The translations under genes and the position numbers were made by a program. The notes below the pieces were generated by a model. The model was not told the origin of the DNA. It ran no database searches and was given only the letters and a program-made list of their open reading frames with translations. From assembly GCA_030141605.1 (NCBI GenBank), contig JAQGDQ010000691.1, forward strand, positions 86,242 to 111,659: a stretch of 25,418 nt of DNA, written 5' to 3'. Positions within the stretch are counted from its first letter, which is position 1; every line of letters starts with the position of its first letter. This document shows positions 9,701 through 22,600 of the stretch, piece after piece. This DNA comes from Tubiluchus corallicola. Lineage: Eukaryota > Priapulida > Priapulimorpha > Priapulimorphida > Tubiluchidae.

Positions 9701-12700
9701 GTCTCTCGTAAGGTGGAACTATTGATGCCTTCTCAGATTCACTATGCTGGTCTTTACTGACGTCGTTGTAATGATTATTTCCATTTGCAATGTATTCACT
9801 TACTTTCGTGTTTGTTTCGGATTTCCGTTGTCTTTGTCTCTCATCAACAGCTGTGTAGTCTTTATCAAAAATATAATTACTGTCTCTGTCACTCACATCA
9901 GATTCAGTTTTCCGGTACTGCTTTTCATGTGCCCTATTGTTTTCATCATCATCATCATTGTTATTACTGTTGTCGCCATTGACATCGTAATCCTCTCCGT
10001 ATTCATCATCATTATCACCGTCGTCAGTACTATCATTATCTTCTTCGTTGCTGTCAAGCCTTTTATACTTTTCACTTTCGTCATTATCATCATTGTTATT
10101 GCTGTTGTCGCCATTGGCATCGTAATCCTCACCGTATTCATCATCATTATCACCATCGTCGGTACTATCATTATCTTCTTCGTTGCTGTCAAGCCTTTTA
10201 TACTTTTCACCTTCTTTCATAATTTTCTCTGATCTTTCTAATTGCTTTTCCTCTCCATCAATGATAACACTTATGTCTTCATCTTCTTCATCATCTTTGT
10301 CAGTACCAGTGTAGTCTTTATTCTCTTCTATTCTCCTTTTGATTGTCTGTTGCCCAATATCTTGTTGTTCATTTTTGTCGTCCTCTCTATTGTCATAACT
10401 GCCAAAATGATTGCCTCCCCCATTCAATTTCGTGTTTCTTTCGGAATTTTGTTGTGTTTGCCTAGTTTCATAGTTATTTTCGTAGTTATCGTAATTATCA
10501 TCATTTTTGAAACTGTTTTCAACCTCCCTGTCTTTCGTATTGATCTCCGATTTCCGGCGTTGCATATTGTATTGCATATTGTTTTTATCCTCTCCATTAT
10601 TAGTGGTGTCACCGTTAGTATCACCATCATCATTATCCTCGTTGTTATCATCATCCTTATCATCTTCTCTATTGTTGCTGTCAAGTCTTTCATTCTCTTC
10701 ACCGAATTGCCTACCCTCTTCTTCAGCTATTTCACTCTCTTCATCCTCATCATCATCATTGCTAATATGATTGTTATATTCATTCCCTGTTATCCTGCTT
10801 TCAAATTCCTGTTGCCTTTTTTCTTGCTCTGCGGATCCGTGGACTTGTTCTTTGCTCTCATGACCTGCCAAATAGTTATCACTCCCACTCATTTTCATGT
10901 TTGCTTCCAAATTCTCTTGCCCTTGTTTCTCTTCAACAGTTTTGTGATCTTCATTGTTATTATCCGTATCAAAAATATTACGGTACTCCTTGCCCTTAAA
11001 TTCAGATTTCTGGCGCCGCTTTCCATATTGCATATTGTTTTCGTCGTCACTATTGGTGTCACCGCTGGCATTGTTATCATTCACGGTATTATCATCGTCT
11101 CCATCATCATTATCATCATCGACATTGTTGTTCTTATGTTTTCTATATGCTTCATCCTCCTTGATAATATTCTCTGATCTATCTAATTGCCTGTCAGCTA
11201 TTTTATCAGCAGTCTCTTCATCTATCATTTCACTATCTTCATTATCATCATCAACATTTATAATATCATTGTTATATTCATTCTCTGTTATCCTGCTTTC
11301 AAATTTCTGTTGCCTTTTATCGTGTTTTGCAATTCTGTAGTCTTCCTCGTTATTGTCATCATTGGCAACATAGATATAGTTATCGTCCTCTTTCTTTTTT
11401 GCATGTGTTTTAGTTTTCGATTGTCTTTGTTTTTCTTCAGCTGTTTTGTAGTCTTCATCTTCGTTATCGTTCTTGCCAGATAATTCATCATGCTGATTGT
11501 TCATCTTGTCGGTTTCAGATATCACGTGCCTTTGTATCACTTCCTTTTCTTTTTCGTCATCATCTACTTCGTCTTCATTACCGCTATCATTATCGTAGCT
11601 AATGGCCTCTTTGTTAATGCTATTTTTGTATGCTTTTCTGTTGTTTGCAAAGTTTTGTTGGAGATTTTGATCTTCTTTGTTGTCATACATGTCTGCATTT
11701 AATTCCTCATCAGTGTTACTATTCTTAGCCTCATTTGTGTTGGTTTTCGAATTACGTTGTTGTCGGATTTGATTGGCATTATTGTTTTTATTATCACTTC
11801 GGTTTTTCAAGTTATTTTTATTGCTGCTGTGTTTCTTTTTCATGCCTATTTCACTTTCCACAACAGGGTTGTGTTCCTTGTATATATTGTGCACATAATT
11901 ATTGCTTTCACTTTTATGCACTGGCCTGCTATTCTCTTGTTGTTGACTTTCGTCAGGAAAAATGTTTAGAGAGTGATGCAAATCTTTCCTCTCCACATTT
12001 GCTGCTGATTTGTTTTCAGTTTCATCTTTCTTTGTTCCTGCTGCAATCACTTTTGCTAATTTCTTTACGCCTTTTGCTACACCTTTTCCCATAATTTTTC
12101 CTATTTCCAATAAATGTCCTGGTATGCTTCCCTCTGTGGCGGCAGCGGTGGCAGGAGTAGCATCTTCGCTCTTAGTATCATTATTATCAGGCGGATATTC
12201 GGCTAATTCGTGAGGTCCTTCTTTTGTCTCGTTTGCACTCGAATCTTGTCCCGCTTCCGTATCACGATTCTGTTTGCCCGTTCGTCTTGATTTTTTCTTG
12301 TGCACATGCTTGTATCTATTTACCTTGTACTTTCGATGAATTGGGTTATTGACCAGATGCCTGTGCTCTTTAACATGCGAAACTTGATTGATGCTGTCGC
12401 GTTTTTTTGGCATATTTCGACCTTTTCTACTGCGCAGATAATTGTTGTAGTGACGTGGCACATTTGTTCTTGATACTTTGTTTTTGTTGTAATCCTTGAG
12501 TGCAGTGTCTGTATCGCGGTTATTGCCCGCTTCGGAATCTTTCTCCTCTGCCCTTTTTATGTGCCACTTTTGCGCATCCGAAGGTGCTATCACTTCTTTC
12601 ATTGTTTCAATGTCGGTGCTAGGTATATCTTCATTATGTGCCTGAGAATCGTGAGATACTAAACGGCCACCGCCGTGTACTTGTTCAAGATACTTGCCTA

Positions 12701-15700
12701 ATTCACCTTGTGCGTTTTCTATTTTTTCGTCTTCCTGTAATAATTCCTCCGACAGTTTGTTTTGGTACGCATTCATGTCACTGTTTTCATCGTAATTCGC
12801 GTTTAAATTATCCTTTTCTCCACCACGAGCATTGCTCTTTTCATCACCTTTATATGTGGCAAAATCGTTGCTATTCTTTGCATCGCCATCATTTGTAGCA
12901 GAGACGGCATTGCTATTTTTATGATCATTATCTGCTGCCAGGTCATTTTTATTTTCTATTTCCTCCTTTGCAACAGAATCAACAAGGCTGCTTATACTCT
13001 CACTGTCTGTGCCTATATCATTATTGCTTTTTGACTGATCACTATCTATGACATCAATGTTGTTATTTTCGTTACCATTGTTTGCTGCCACGCTGCCATC
13101 AACCTTTGTTTCATCCTCACTTGCAACCACATATTCATTATTATTATTTGCAGTAATGTCAGCGTCATCACTTTTTTCATCTCCATTTGCAGTATCAGTA
13201 TTGCTGTTTTCGCCATTGTTTTGCAAGGTATCGTTAAATAATACTTCATCACTAAACTCTGTATCCGTCTCGTTATCAGAGCTATTTGGTACGACTATAG
13301 TTTCTGCCAGGCTGCCGTTTTTATTTTTCCACTCAGGAATTGGTAATGGTTGGTCAGTATGTTGTGCAAGTTTTTGCCCCCGCTGTCCCATGGCGTCTTT
13401 GCTGACGTTTAAAAACTGTAACTTGTTGCCAAGTGCTCTGGCCTGTTGCAAAATCTTGTCCTTCACAGTCGGGTCTTTACTGGCACCCAAGAGCTCCTTG
13501 GCTATCCAATCAGCATCAGCTTCACTTTTCAGGTCAACGGGGTCGTGTGCTACTGGATCGTATGGGTCATCAACATCCCTTTCGACGCCAGCTTCAACTG
13601 AAAATATATTGATAGAGTTTTGATAATTGTACATTGTACAGCAGGGGTGTGCAAATTGCGGCCCGCCGAGAGAATTTGTCAACCTAATGAAAATGCGGCC
13701 CGGACGATTAATTGAGTGTATCCAGCTGAAGTCCGTAAAACTATCCCAAAGATAGTGCGGGTTGTTTTTTCTACTAGATCGGATGCCATTAACCCTTACA
13801 AGACCCTTACTTGTAGCTTAATGTCACTGTACTACACAGACTGTGTGATACACATTACTAATATGCATTGTAATGAAATTACCACTATCTGCCCTGAAAG
13901 TAGAAATATATGGTTAGTTGTAATATAAATTTTAATAACTTCTAAAATAGTTTCTTGAGTGCAGTAGTAATGATGTACGCAGGTCGGATGCAAAAAATCT
14001 TTATTAGGTCCTACTGCACTTGGCTCCTTGATCAAACTGCATGTGGACGACAGGAATTGCGGGAAAGTTTAATGTGGCCCGGCTAGTCAGATAATTTGCA
14101 CACCCTTGTTGTACAGCAAAAACATACGCCAGTAAGCAAAACTGGGTGCGTGTGTTTCTCATTCTTGGCATCTGGTGTATGTATTTGTTTTCTAAGCTAA
14201 AGAAAGTGTCATTCATCAGTACTGAGTCAATGGCTAAAATTTTTGATATATAATGTGGTGGTGGTGGTGGTGGTACTCTGCCTTATTCACTATGTCAGTA
14301 TGATCATTATGATGCAGCATAAATTTTTAACGATGTACCAGAGAAATGAATGTATGGAATCTAGGGGTGAGCATCGAATGTTCGAATTTGATTCAAACGA
14401 GTTGTTTTAGTTCGGACTCGATTCGAATCCAAAACTATAGATTCGAATAATTCAGCACTTCAATCACACATGTTCTTTATCACTAAAACGATTGAAACAT
14501 CATGCAATTAGCATAATTTAGCTGTGATTTCTGCACACAATTTTAAAGAAATTACTAGTCGTTTTATTGCAGAACAAAATCTAGTGATATGCATGATCTT
14601 TGTAAGACTAATTTTTGCTGGTGGTTCGAAAACTTGTTCGAAAATCTTTCGATCTCAATTCGAATTCGGTTCGAATTCGAAACACCAATGTTCGGTTCGA
14701 TTCGAATTCGCTTTCCAGTACAGAATGCTCACCCCTAATGGAATCCAACAAAGATGATAGTTGGTTAGTTCTTTACTGAGCTTTGTGATATACTAAGTGA
14801 AAGATTGCAGCGTGAAGGATCAAGCTGTGTCAGTTGAGGTCCATTCCAAACAATATTGCACCAAACTAAAGGGAGTGTACTAAAAACTTATATGAAATGG
14901 TCAAAGATGGGTACCAGAAAAGTAAACTTTTCTTGTTTAGCAACATCGTGTGAAAAACTAATTATAGATTTAGCAACCAACAGTGATGTATTTTGTGCAA
15001 ATTTTCAGTTCCAATTTTGTAAACTCCTCAACTTCTCTTGTTTTAAAGCTAAACTCGGGTCGACCCTGCGATACGGCGCAACCCACCTCAACTGACAGGT
15101 CGAAACAGTCATAGACATACGCTCAGGCCGACTGATTTCCAGCAACTAGAAAGATATGAGTTACCACAAGTAACTTGCAACACTGGTCAGGTCAATGACG
15201 ACTGAGCGTACTGAAATGAAATGGTCTCTGACCAGAGCACGTGACCAAACCACTGTCATCAACGAATAATGTTCAGGTTAAAATTGGGTGGATACTGTGT
15301 GCCGTGAGTAGAACATGAGTAACTCCCCGGAAGGGAGTTGCTTGTATCATGGACTTGCTTATGTCCTCTGAACTAGCAGTGTAGTGTATGCCGCCAGTTG
15401 CCATGCCTTCAGTTACTCAAAACTCACAAAAGTTTTTGAAAATAGGAAGATTTCTTTGGAAACAAAAATTAGAATATTCTCTGCCTTAGTCGAAAGTGTA
15501 TTTCTCTGTAACTCTGAGCTCTGGACATTGAAAGCAAATCATAAAGCTGAAATCGATGCGTTTCAAAGGCGAAATTACATAATCATTTTGGGTATTAGAT
15601 GGCCAAAGAAAATTTCAAACAAAGATATATATGAAAAATTAAAAGAAGAACCTTGGACAAGAAAAATACAAAGACACCGTTTAAGATGGATTGGGCATAT

Positions 15701-17967
15701 GCTTAAACTACCTGATAATATTCCAGTGAAGATAGCTCTTCAACAAGCCATAGAACCAGCTAGAAAACCTGCAGGAGGACAAATGTTAACATATTTAGAT
15801 TTTGCACAGAAAGATTTAAACACTTCAGCATTGATCCTTAGAAATAAATCCACTTGGGGCATTGCAGCAAGTAGGGAGTCCTGGCATAGAGAGGTTAGCA
15901 GAATCATGTCCCTGGACGTATGATTCATTGATGATGATGATGATGATGATGATGACGATGACGACGACGGTGATGATGATGAAGTCTTCACTTGCTCTCA
16001 TTTGCATCACAAGGTCGACCTAAGTCTGGCTTAACTAATTCATTGCTGATTAACACACGCATTGTTTGGTACTTTCTTTATTCATTTTCTCAATATTACC
16101 CACAATTTTGTGATCTTATTAATGAACTTACCCTCTTCTTCTTCCTCTATCATGTGTGCTTTTACATTCATGGGGTTGTTGTTCTTATCGCTCTCATCTT
16201 GGAACAGCTCGCCCTTATCGTCATCTTCGTCTGTCGATTCAGCGGATGCGCTGGAGTTAGCATTTGCTGGCACGTCTGGAGCATCAACGTCGGATTCTAT
16301 GCCCACATTTCCCAGGTCTTCTTTTGGTACATTGTTGTCGGCGGGGCTAGGTGCTGATTTAGGTTCGTCGTTTGATGCGGTCATTGTTTCGACCGGTGGT
16401 GATGTTTCTGGTGTACTTTCGGCGGGTTCTGATGCTTTTTCAGGTGGCGAAGTTCCTTGTGGTGTATTATTTGTATTGTTGTCTCTTTTTTGTACTGTCT
16501 TGTTTGATGCTTTTTGTTTCTTCTGTATTTCCTCTATGAATCCTCTGGGAATATTTTCGTTGGTCACATTCGTCCCGTTAAGAACCTGTTCCACCTTTCT
16601 CATGTGCTCTCTTGCAACTGCATCAATTACACTCGCGTTGTTTGATGCTTTTTGTTTCTTCTGTATTTCCTGTATAAATCCTCTAGGAATATTTTCGTTG
16701 GTCACATTCGTCCCGTTAAGAGCCTGTTGCACTTTTCTCATGTGTTCTCTTGCAACTGCATCAATTATACTCGTGTTGGCCTGCTTAAAGACCGTACCGT
16801 TTCTGTTGGTGCCATTCGAGAGCTGCGTAGGTGGTAAAGCAGCACTTGCCTTTGTGATTCCAGCTGTTCGCTTTCTGCGACTGCTGCTGTTCTTTTTCTC
16901 TGTAGCTTGGAGTATTGCATCTAATGGTTCGAGGTTCACCGATTCTTTAACTTCTTCTCTGGACGCGTTTTGTGATTTATGTAGATCAGTGATATTGCTC
17001 GCAGCTTGTACAACTGGTATTAGGTGGCCTGCAACTGAGAAATAACAATTGCTGATTGTTTAATTTCATTTGTCCACATTAGTAAAATTTAACTACGAGT
17101 CTTGCATTTGCATGTTAATTGCTCCATTGTTATTCGCCAACTTAGTAAATAATTGTCAGTAATTTTGCTTTCATTTTCATTTCTATTGTGCAGTTGTATG
17201 TAACGTATCATTGTACTTAATTTGTAATGGTCTTTTTGTTTAATAAAAAACACTATAGTTGTTTTTATAGTTAGAACTCTAACACGTTGCTGGTTGAAGC
17301 AATTTTTGGTAAAAGTTGTCACCAAACTACCAGAAACTTGTCAATTTTTTTAATAACATGACGATTTTATGAAATATGGATTATCAATAACAGAAAATAA
17401 CTTGATAAAAAGCAGGCAAAGTGTGCAAAAACTAATAAGTTTTTCGACTGTTACTCATTAATTAAAGTGCTAATTCTGGAATGCTAATTGTTTTCTCTTT
17501 GCTATATCTTTGCAACAGAAATTATCATTAGACTTGACTGAGGAAAAGAAAGCGCAAAAAATGACAACGTGATAATTAATTTTGATCTTTCTGATTTCTG
17601 ATTATGAAAATAACCACCTATTCCAAAGTGCAATGGAGCAATTTATTTATCAGTCTAGCAGCTAATGTATTTTTTATTCTCAATTTTTGGCCATGGTTTT
17701 TCTATGGACATCAGCTTTTTAATGCCTTAATGACTTTTAGTTCTTTCAGAATATTGCACAAAAACTAAATATCGTCACTATGACTAGTATCATCTTCTTC
17801 ATTGACACTGTTGTCTTCATCATCATCGTCATCGTCATCACCATCATGGCTTAATGACTTTTAATTCTTCAAGCATATTGCATAAAAACTAAATATCGTC
17901 ACTATGACTACTATTATCTTCTTCATTGACACTGTTGTCTTCATCATCATCATCATCATCATCATCG

Positions 17968-18009
<42 letters not shown>

Positions 18010-19391
18010 CAATCATCGTCATCATCATCACAATCATCATCGTCATCATCATCATCATCATCGGCGTCGTCATAATCATCATCATCGTCATCATCATCGT
18101 CGTCATCATCATCATTATCATCTTCAAGGCTATACAGTTATCACCTGTATTAAGGAAGCCACAGGCATGAAATCCATGGAATAAATGGCTTCATCAAGGA
18201 GTTGTAAAGAGCTTATAAATCAAATTAGAAACATTGAACTGGAAAAGGTGATTAATTACTAAAGAAAAATTAAGTAAAACAAACTCACTATTTTTAATGT
18301 AAGCTTTTGATGCTGTTCCTTGTGCTCCTGATTGATTTGTTTGCATTGAACTAAATTCGGTTATAATTTTTACTTCCTCCCGGAATTTTCCCTCGCGAGG
18401 AAGTTTAGTTGTCGTTGACTCTGCGAGCTTTTCTATAAGGTATTCCTCTGACAGATTAGCATTATCCACAAGAAAAGAAAGCAAGTCTTGCCGATGATCA
18501 ACCGTTTTACTGGTGTTCAGGAGATGTTGGCTAAGTGTTGTTCGAGTTGCGTTAGTGTTTTTAACACCTTCATCATCGCTTTCCTTTTTATCCTGCCCAA
18601 ATATAATGTCCAACAAGGCTCTTGGTACCGTTTCATATCGAAACAGTCCTGCTAGCCGTGTGGCATTTTGGGAAGGCCATTTAAATGTTTCGTGTGTGGT
18701 TGTACTTTCTAATCTGTTTGGCCACGTTTCCCGCGTTGCATTTGGCAAGCTTTGTATACTGGCAGTCGTTGTGTTATTTGTATCTTCTGTTTTGTCAACG
18801 TCTTGATTTGATTTTACTGCAATTTTTTGCACGATAAAAATGCCAAGCGCGCTTCCGATTATAACTAGACAGCCAGCAATCAATATTTTCTTATTCAAGT
18901 CCATTGCAATTTAAAACTAATTTCAGTAAACATTTTTAAACTTTCCCTCGCTTTTGGAACTGTCAGTCAGCCCATTATTGTGCGTTTTATAATTTAGAAC
19001 ACAGTTGTAACAATGGAGTGCTGGGCCTGTAGGTTTTCATGGAATCATATTGTCATAAAACAATAGAGTGGCAGCATTGTAAAAACTGTTAGCATAAATT
19101 CCACCATCGAAGATTTTGTACCTTTAGTATTATCGGGTTTTCTGATTGTATTTGCTGATACTTGTGTAGTCCCTACATGCTACAGTTTCAATAACCACTA
19201 GGTCCAACCGACTACCCGACAATGAACTCGTAGGAGTCTTATATTAGCACCATCTTATTTCTTCTGTTTTTTCCCTACAGCAGGGCCGGCCTTAAGCATA
19301 GGCAAACTAGGCAACCGCCTAGGACCTCACCCTCCAGGGGGGGCCTCAGCGCGCCGAGGTAGCATTTTTTTGCTTTATGCGAATATACTGC

Positions 19392-19455
<64 letters not shown>

Positions 19456-19521
19456 CCTCTCTCTCTCTCTTTCGCTCTCTCTCTGTCTCTCTCTCTCTCT
19501 CTTTCTCTCTCCCTCTCATCC

Positions 19522-19552
<31 letters not shown>

Positions 19553-19580
19553 CCCCCTCTCTCTCTTTCTCTCTCCCTCC

Positions 19581-19613
<33 letters not shown>

Positions 19614-22600
19614 CCTCTCTCTCGTAAATTACTTAATTTTATTTTTTTCGTATTTATTTCTTTTTTTTTATTTCATTTGGGGCCATCAAATTCACTTCGC
19701 CTAGGCCCTAGGGCGTCCAATTACCTAAGGCCGGCCCTGCCTACAGTTTGCAAAAAAAGTATATGGGTGGAGTGTACCGTGTACTTAGTTGCGTATTAAT
19801 GACGTTAAGCAATACTGAGTCAGTAAATGGATTAATGACTGGAAAGAAAACTGCTTTTAATTGAGTACTTTTATATGCCTCCACTTCTGTCATCGAGGGA
19901 CGGCAGATAAAAAAGAGATGCCTGCTTAAACATAATTTATTTATTTCTATGCCTTTGGTTACAGTATAACTGATACTTATCACCACTTTAAAGTTGGCCT
20001 AAAAGCCTAGAAAATTTGTCACTAGATGGCAGTCTTGAATTTTGATACTATTGCAAATTTAGGTTTAATTAAAATATTATAGCTAGATTTACTTCTTTCT
20101 TCCCCCTCTTTTCATTCTGTCTTCTCGTTCCTTCCTTTTTTCTTCAATTGTTCTTGTCTTGCTTTTCTTCTTTTTTGTTCTTGCCATTCTTTCTTCTCTG
20201 TTCATTTGTATAACTTCTGTTTCCTTTACTTTTTCCCCTTTATTTTCCTTCCTTTTCTGCTTTGCTACTTTTCGTTTTTTCTTTTTTTGTTTTGTTTTTC
20301 TTTCCTTTTCATCAGTTTTCTCACCCTCTTTTTTCTTTGCTTGCTGTTTCTCTTTTGTATGTCTTACATTTTCTTTGGTCTCTCCTTTTTCTTCTCTGTC
20401 TTGCTTTCTTTTCTTTTTTCTTTTTGTGTTCTTTCTTTCTTTGTGTATTATTGTTTCATTAAGCCTACTCTCAATTTTATATGAGTTACTGTGAGCTTGG
20501 GATGAAATACTTGCAGAAAATGACAGCAAAAATCACAGGAAACATTATTATTTTTAGGGTTACTCAATGATATCTTGTAAATGACCATCATATGTAGTTG
20601 TATCTAAAGTGCTATTATATTTATTTTGTTTTTTAACGTTTATCAGTTCTTCTTTAGCTAGTTTTTTGCAGTCATTTGCTATAAACAACTGCACTAATAC
20701 TAATCACAATAAACACGTTTTTTGCATTTGAAGAAAACATATTAGTTTGTAAACTCCACATGAAGAGTTGGTAAGGATTTCTTGAATATGTCTCTCAAAC
20801 AAGCTGAGAAACGTGTCAGTAATGTAGCATAATTTATGTAAATGTGTCAATAATGTAGCATACTTTATGTAAATGTGGCAATAATGTAGCATACTTTATG
20901 TAAATGTGTCAATAATGTAGCATACTTTATGTAAATGTGTCAATAATGTAGCATACTTTATGTAAATGTGTCAATAATGTAGCATACTTTATGTAAATGT
21001 GTCAATAATGTAGCATACTTTATGTAAATGTGTCAATAATGTAGCAAACTTTATGTAAATGTGTCAATAATGTACCAAACTTTATGTAAATGTGTCAATA
21101 ATGTAGCAAACTTTATGTAAATGTGTCAATAATGTAGCATACTTTATGTAAGTGTGTCAATAATGTAGCAAACTTTATGTAAATGTGTCAATAATGTAGC
21201 AAACTTTATGCAAATGTGGCAATAATGTAGCATACTTTATGTAAATGTGGCAATAATGTAGCATACTTTATGTAAATGGGTCAATAATGTAGCAAACTTT
21301 ATGCAAATGTGTCAATAATGTAGCATACTTTATGTAAATGTGTCAATAATGTAGCAAACTTTATGCAAATGTGTCAATAATGTAGCAAACTTTATGTAAA
21401 TGTGTCAATAATGTAGCAAACTTTATGCAAATGTGTCAATAATGTAGCATACTTTATGCAAATGTGTCAATAATGTAGCATACTTTATGTAAATGTGTCA
21501 ATAATGTAGCAAACTTTATGCAAATGTGTCAATAATGTAGCAAACTTTATGTAAATAATAATGTAAAACTTATAAATGTGTCAATAATGTAGCATACTTT
21601 ACAAATGTCAATAATGTAGCATACTTTATTAAAATAATGTAGCATACTTTATGTAAATGTGTCAATAATGTAGCAAACTTTATGTAAATGTGTCAATAAT
21701 GTAGCAAACTTTATGCAAGTTCAGACCACTGCAGGTTTCTATAGTGTGCACTCTAACCCTAACCCATATTGTGCAGTCTGATGACAGTCAAGTAGGCTCT
21801 AGAGCAGACGCAGTAGACTATATGTTACTCTCCGTGTAGTGTTAATAACTCCTAATAAGCATTTTAAGAGTGACTTGCATGTATTACTGTCAGTATGTTA
21901 TAGTGTGTTATAATGCTATTTTAATATAGCTCTATGTAAATTAAACATACACTGTGGTCGTTTCTTCTCCTCTTTTCCTTCTTCCTATCCCTAATCTTAC
22001 TATTTTTTCCATTCCATCATTTCTTCTGACGCTAACCATTCTTTCATTCACTCATTTTTGCCACCTTAACAAGCCAAGCTTTCAAGGTGTCATACAGCAA
22101 CTCTTTTATTTGGTTAATTTGACTTCATCAATGTTTTTGTACCTATACTGTTTCTTTTTGTTTCAATAATATTGTATGTTGATGTATTGTATATGTATTG
22201 CTGGAGTGAAATAAATTTATTGATTGATTGATAGTGTGTAATAGTGCCTATTTACTATTTGCACATTATGGTACCAAACTGTTTTTAGGTTAGTTACGCT
22301 ACCTGCTTTAGTCATACACTACATGGAGATTATTATATAATGGAGATCAGTTAGTATACTTTAAACACGCAGTTGTCATGACAACAACTGATTTGGTTTC
22401 TGCTTTAAACATTGCACATTGAGTTGTTAGCACTGATTATGTGTGTCAGGTTCTACAGTTGTTACATAATGGATATCAGCTAGTATACTTTGAACATGTT
22501 GTTGTTATGGCATATATTGTAATGGACACAGAATGATTTGATTTTCTATTTAAACATTGTGCATGTGGAGGCATTCCGATTATTTATACTTGTCACATTC

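Noticed and set aside
10242-11177. Plus-strand 311-codon frame of Ile/Val/Phe-rich residues, and similar ones at 9744-10232 and 13048-13623
   Set aside because: They are the antisense of GAT/AAT/GAA-rich codons in the acidic exon; hydrophobic composition follows from that and no splice or domain signal supports them.
16062-17045. Plus-strand 327-codon frame opposite TSR exon 2
   Set aside because: Antisense shadow: the minus frame has matched splice sites, phases and a meaningful duplicated module.
20089-20529. Minus-strand 146-codon Lys/Glu-rich frame
   Set aside because: Purine-only sequence cannot contain stop codons, so an open frame is expected; no motif or splice context.
20812-21719. 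Regular 31-bp repeats that could be mistaken for a CRISPR array
   Set aside because: Units are contiguous without unique spacers, and the DNA is from an animal.
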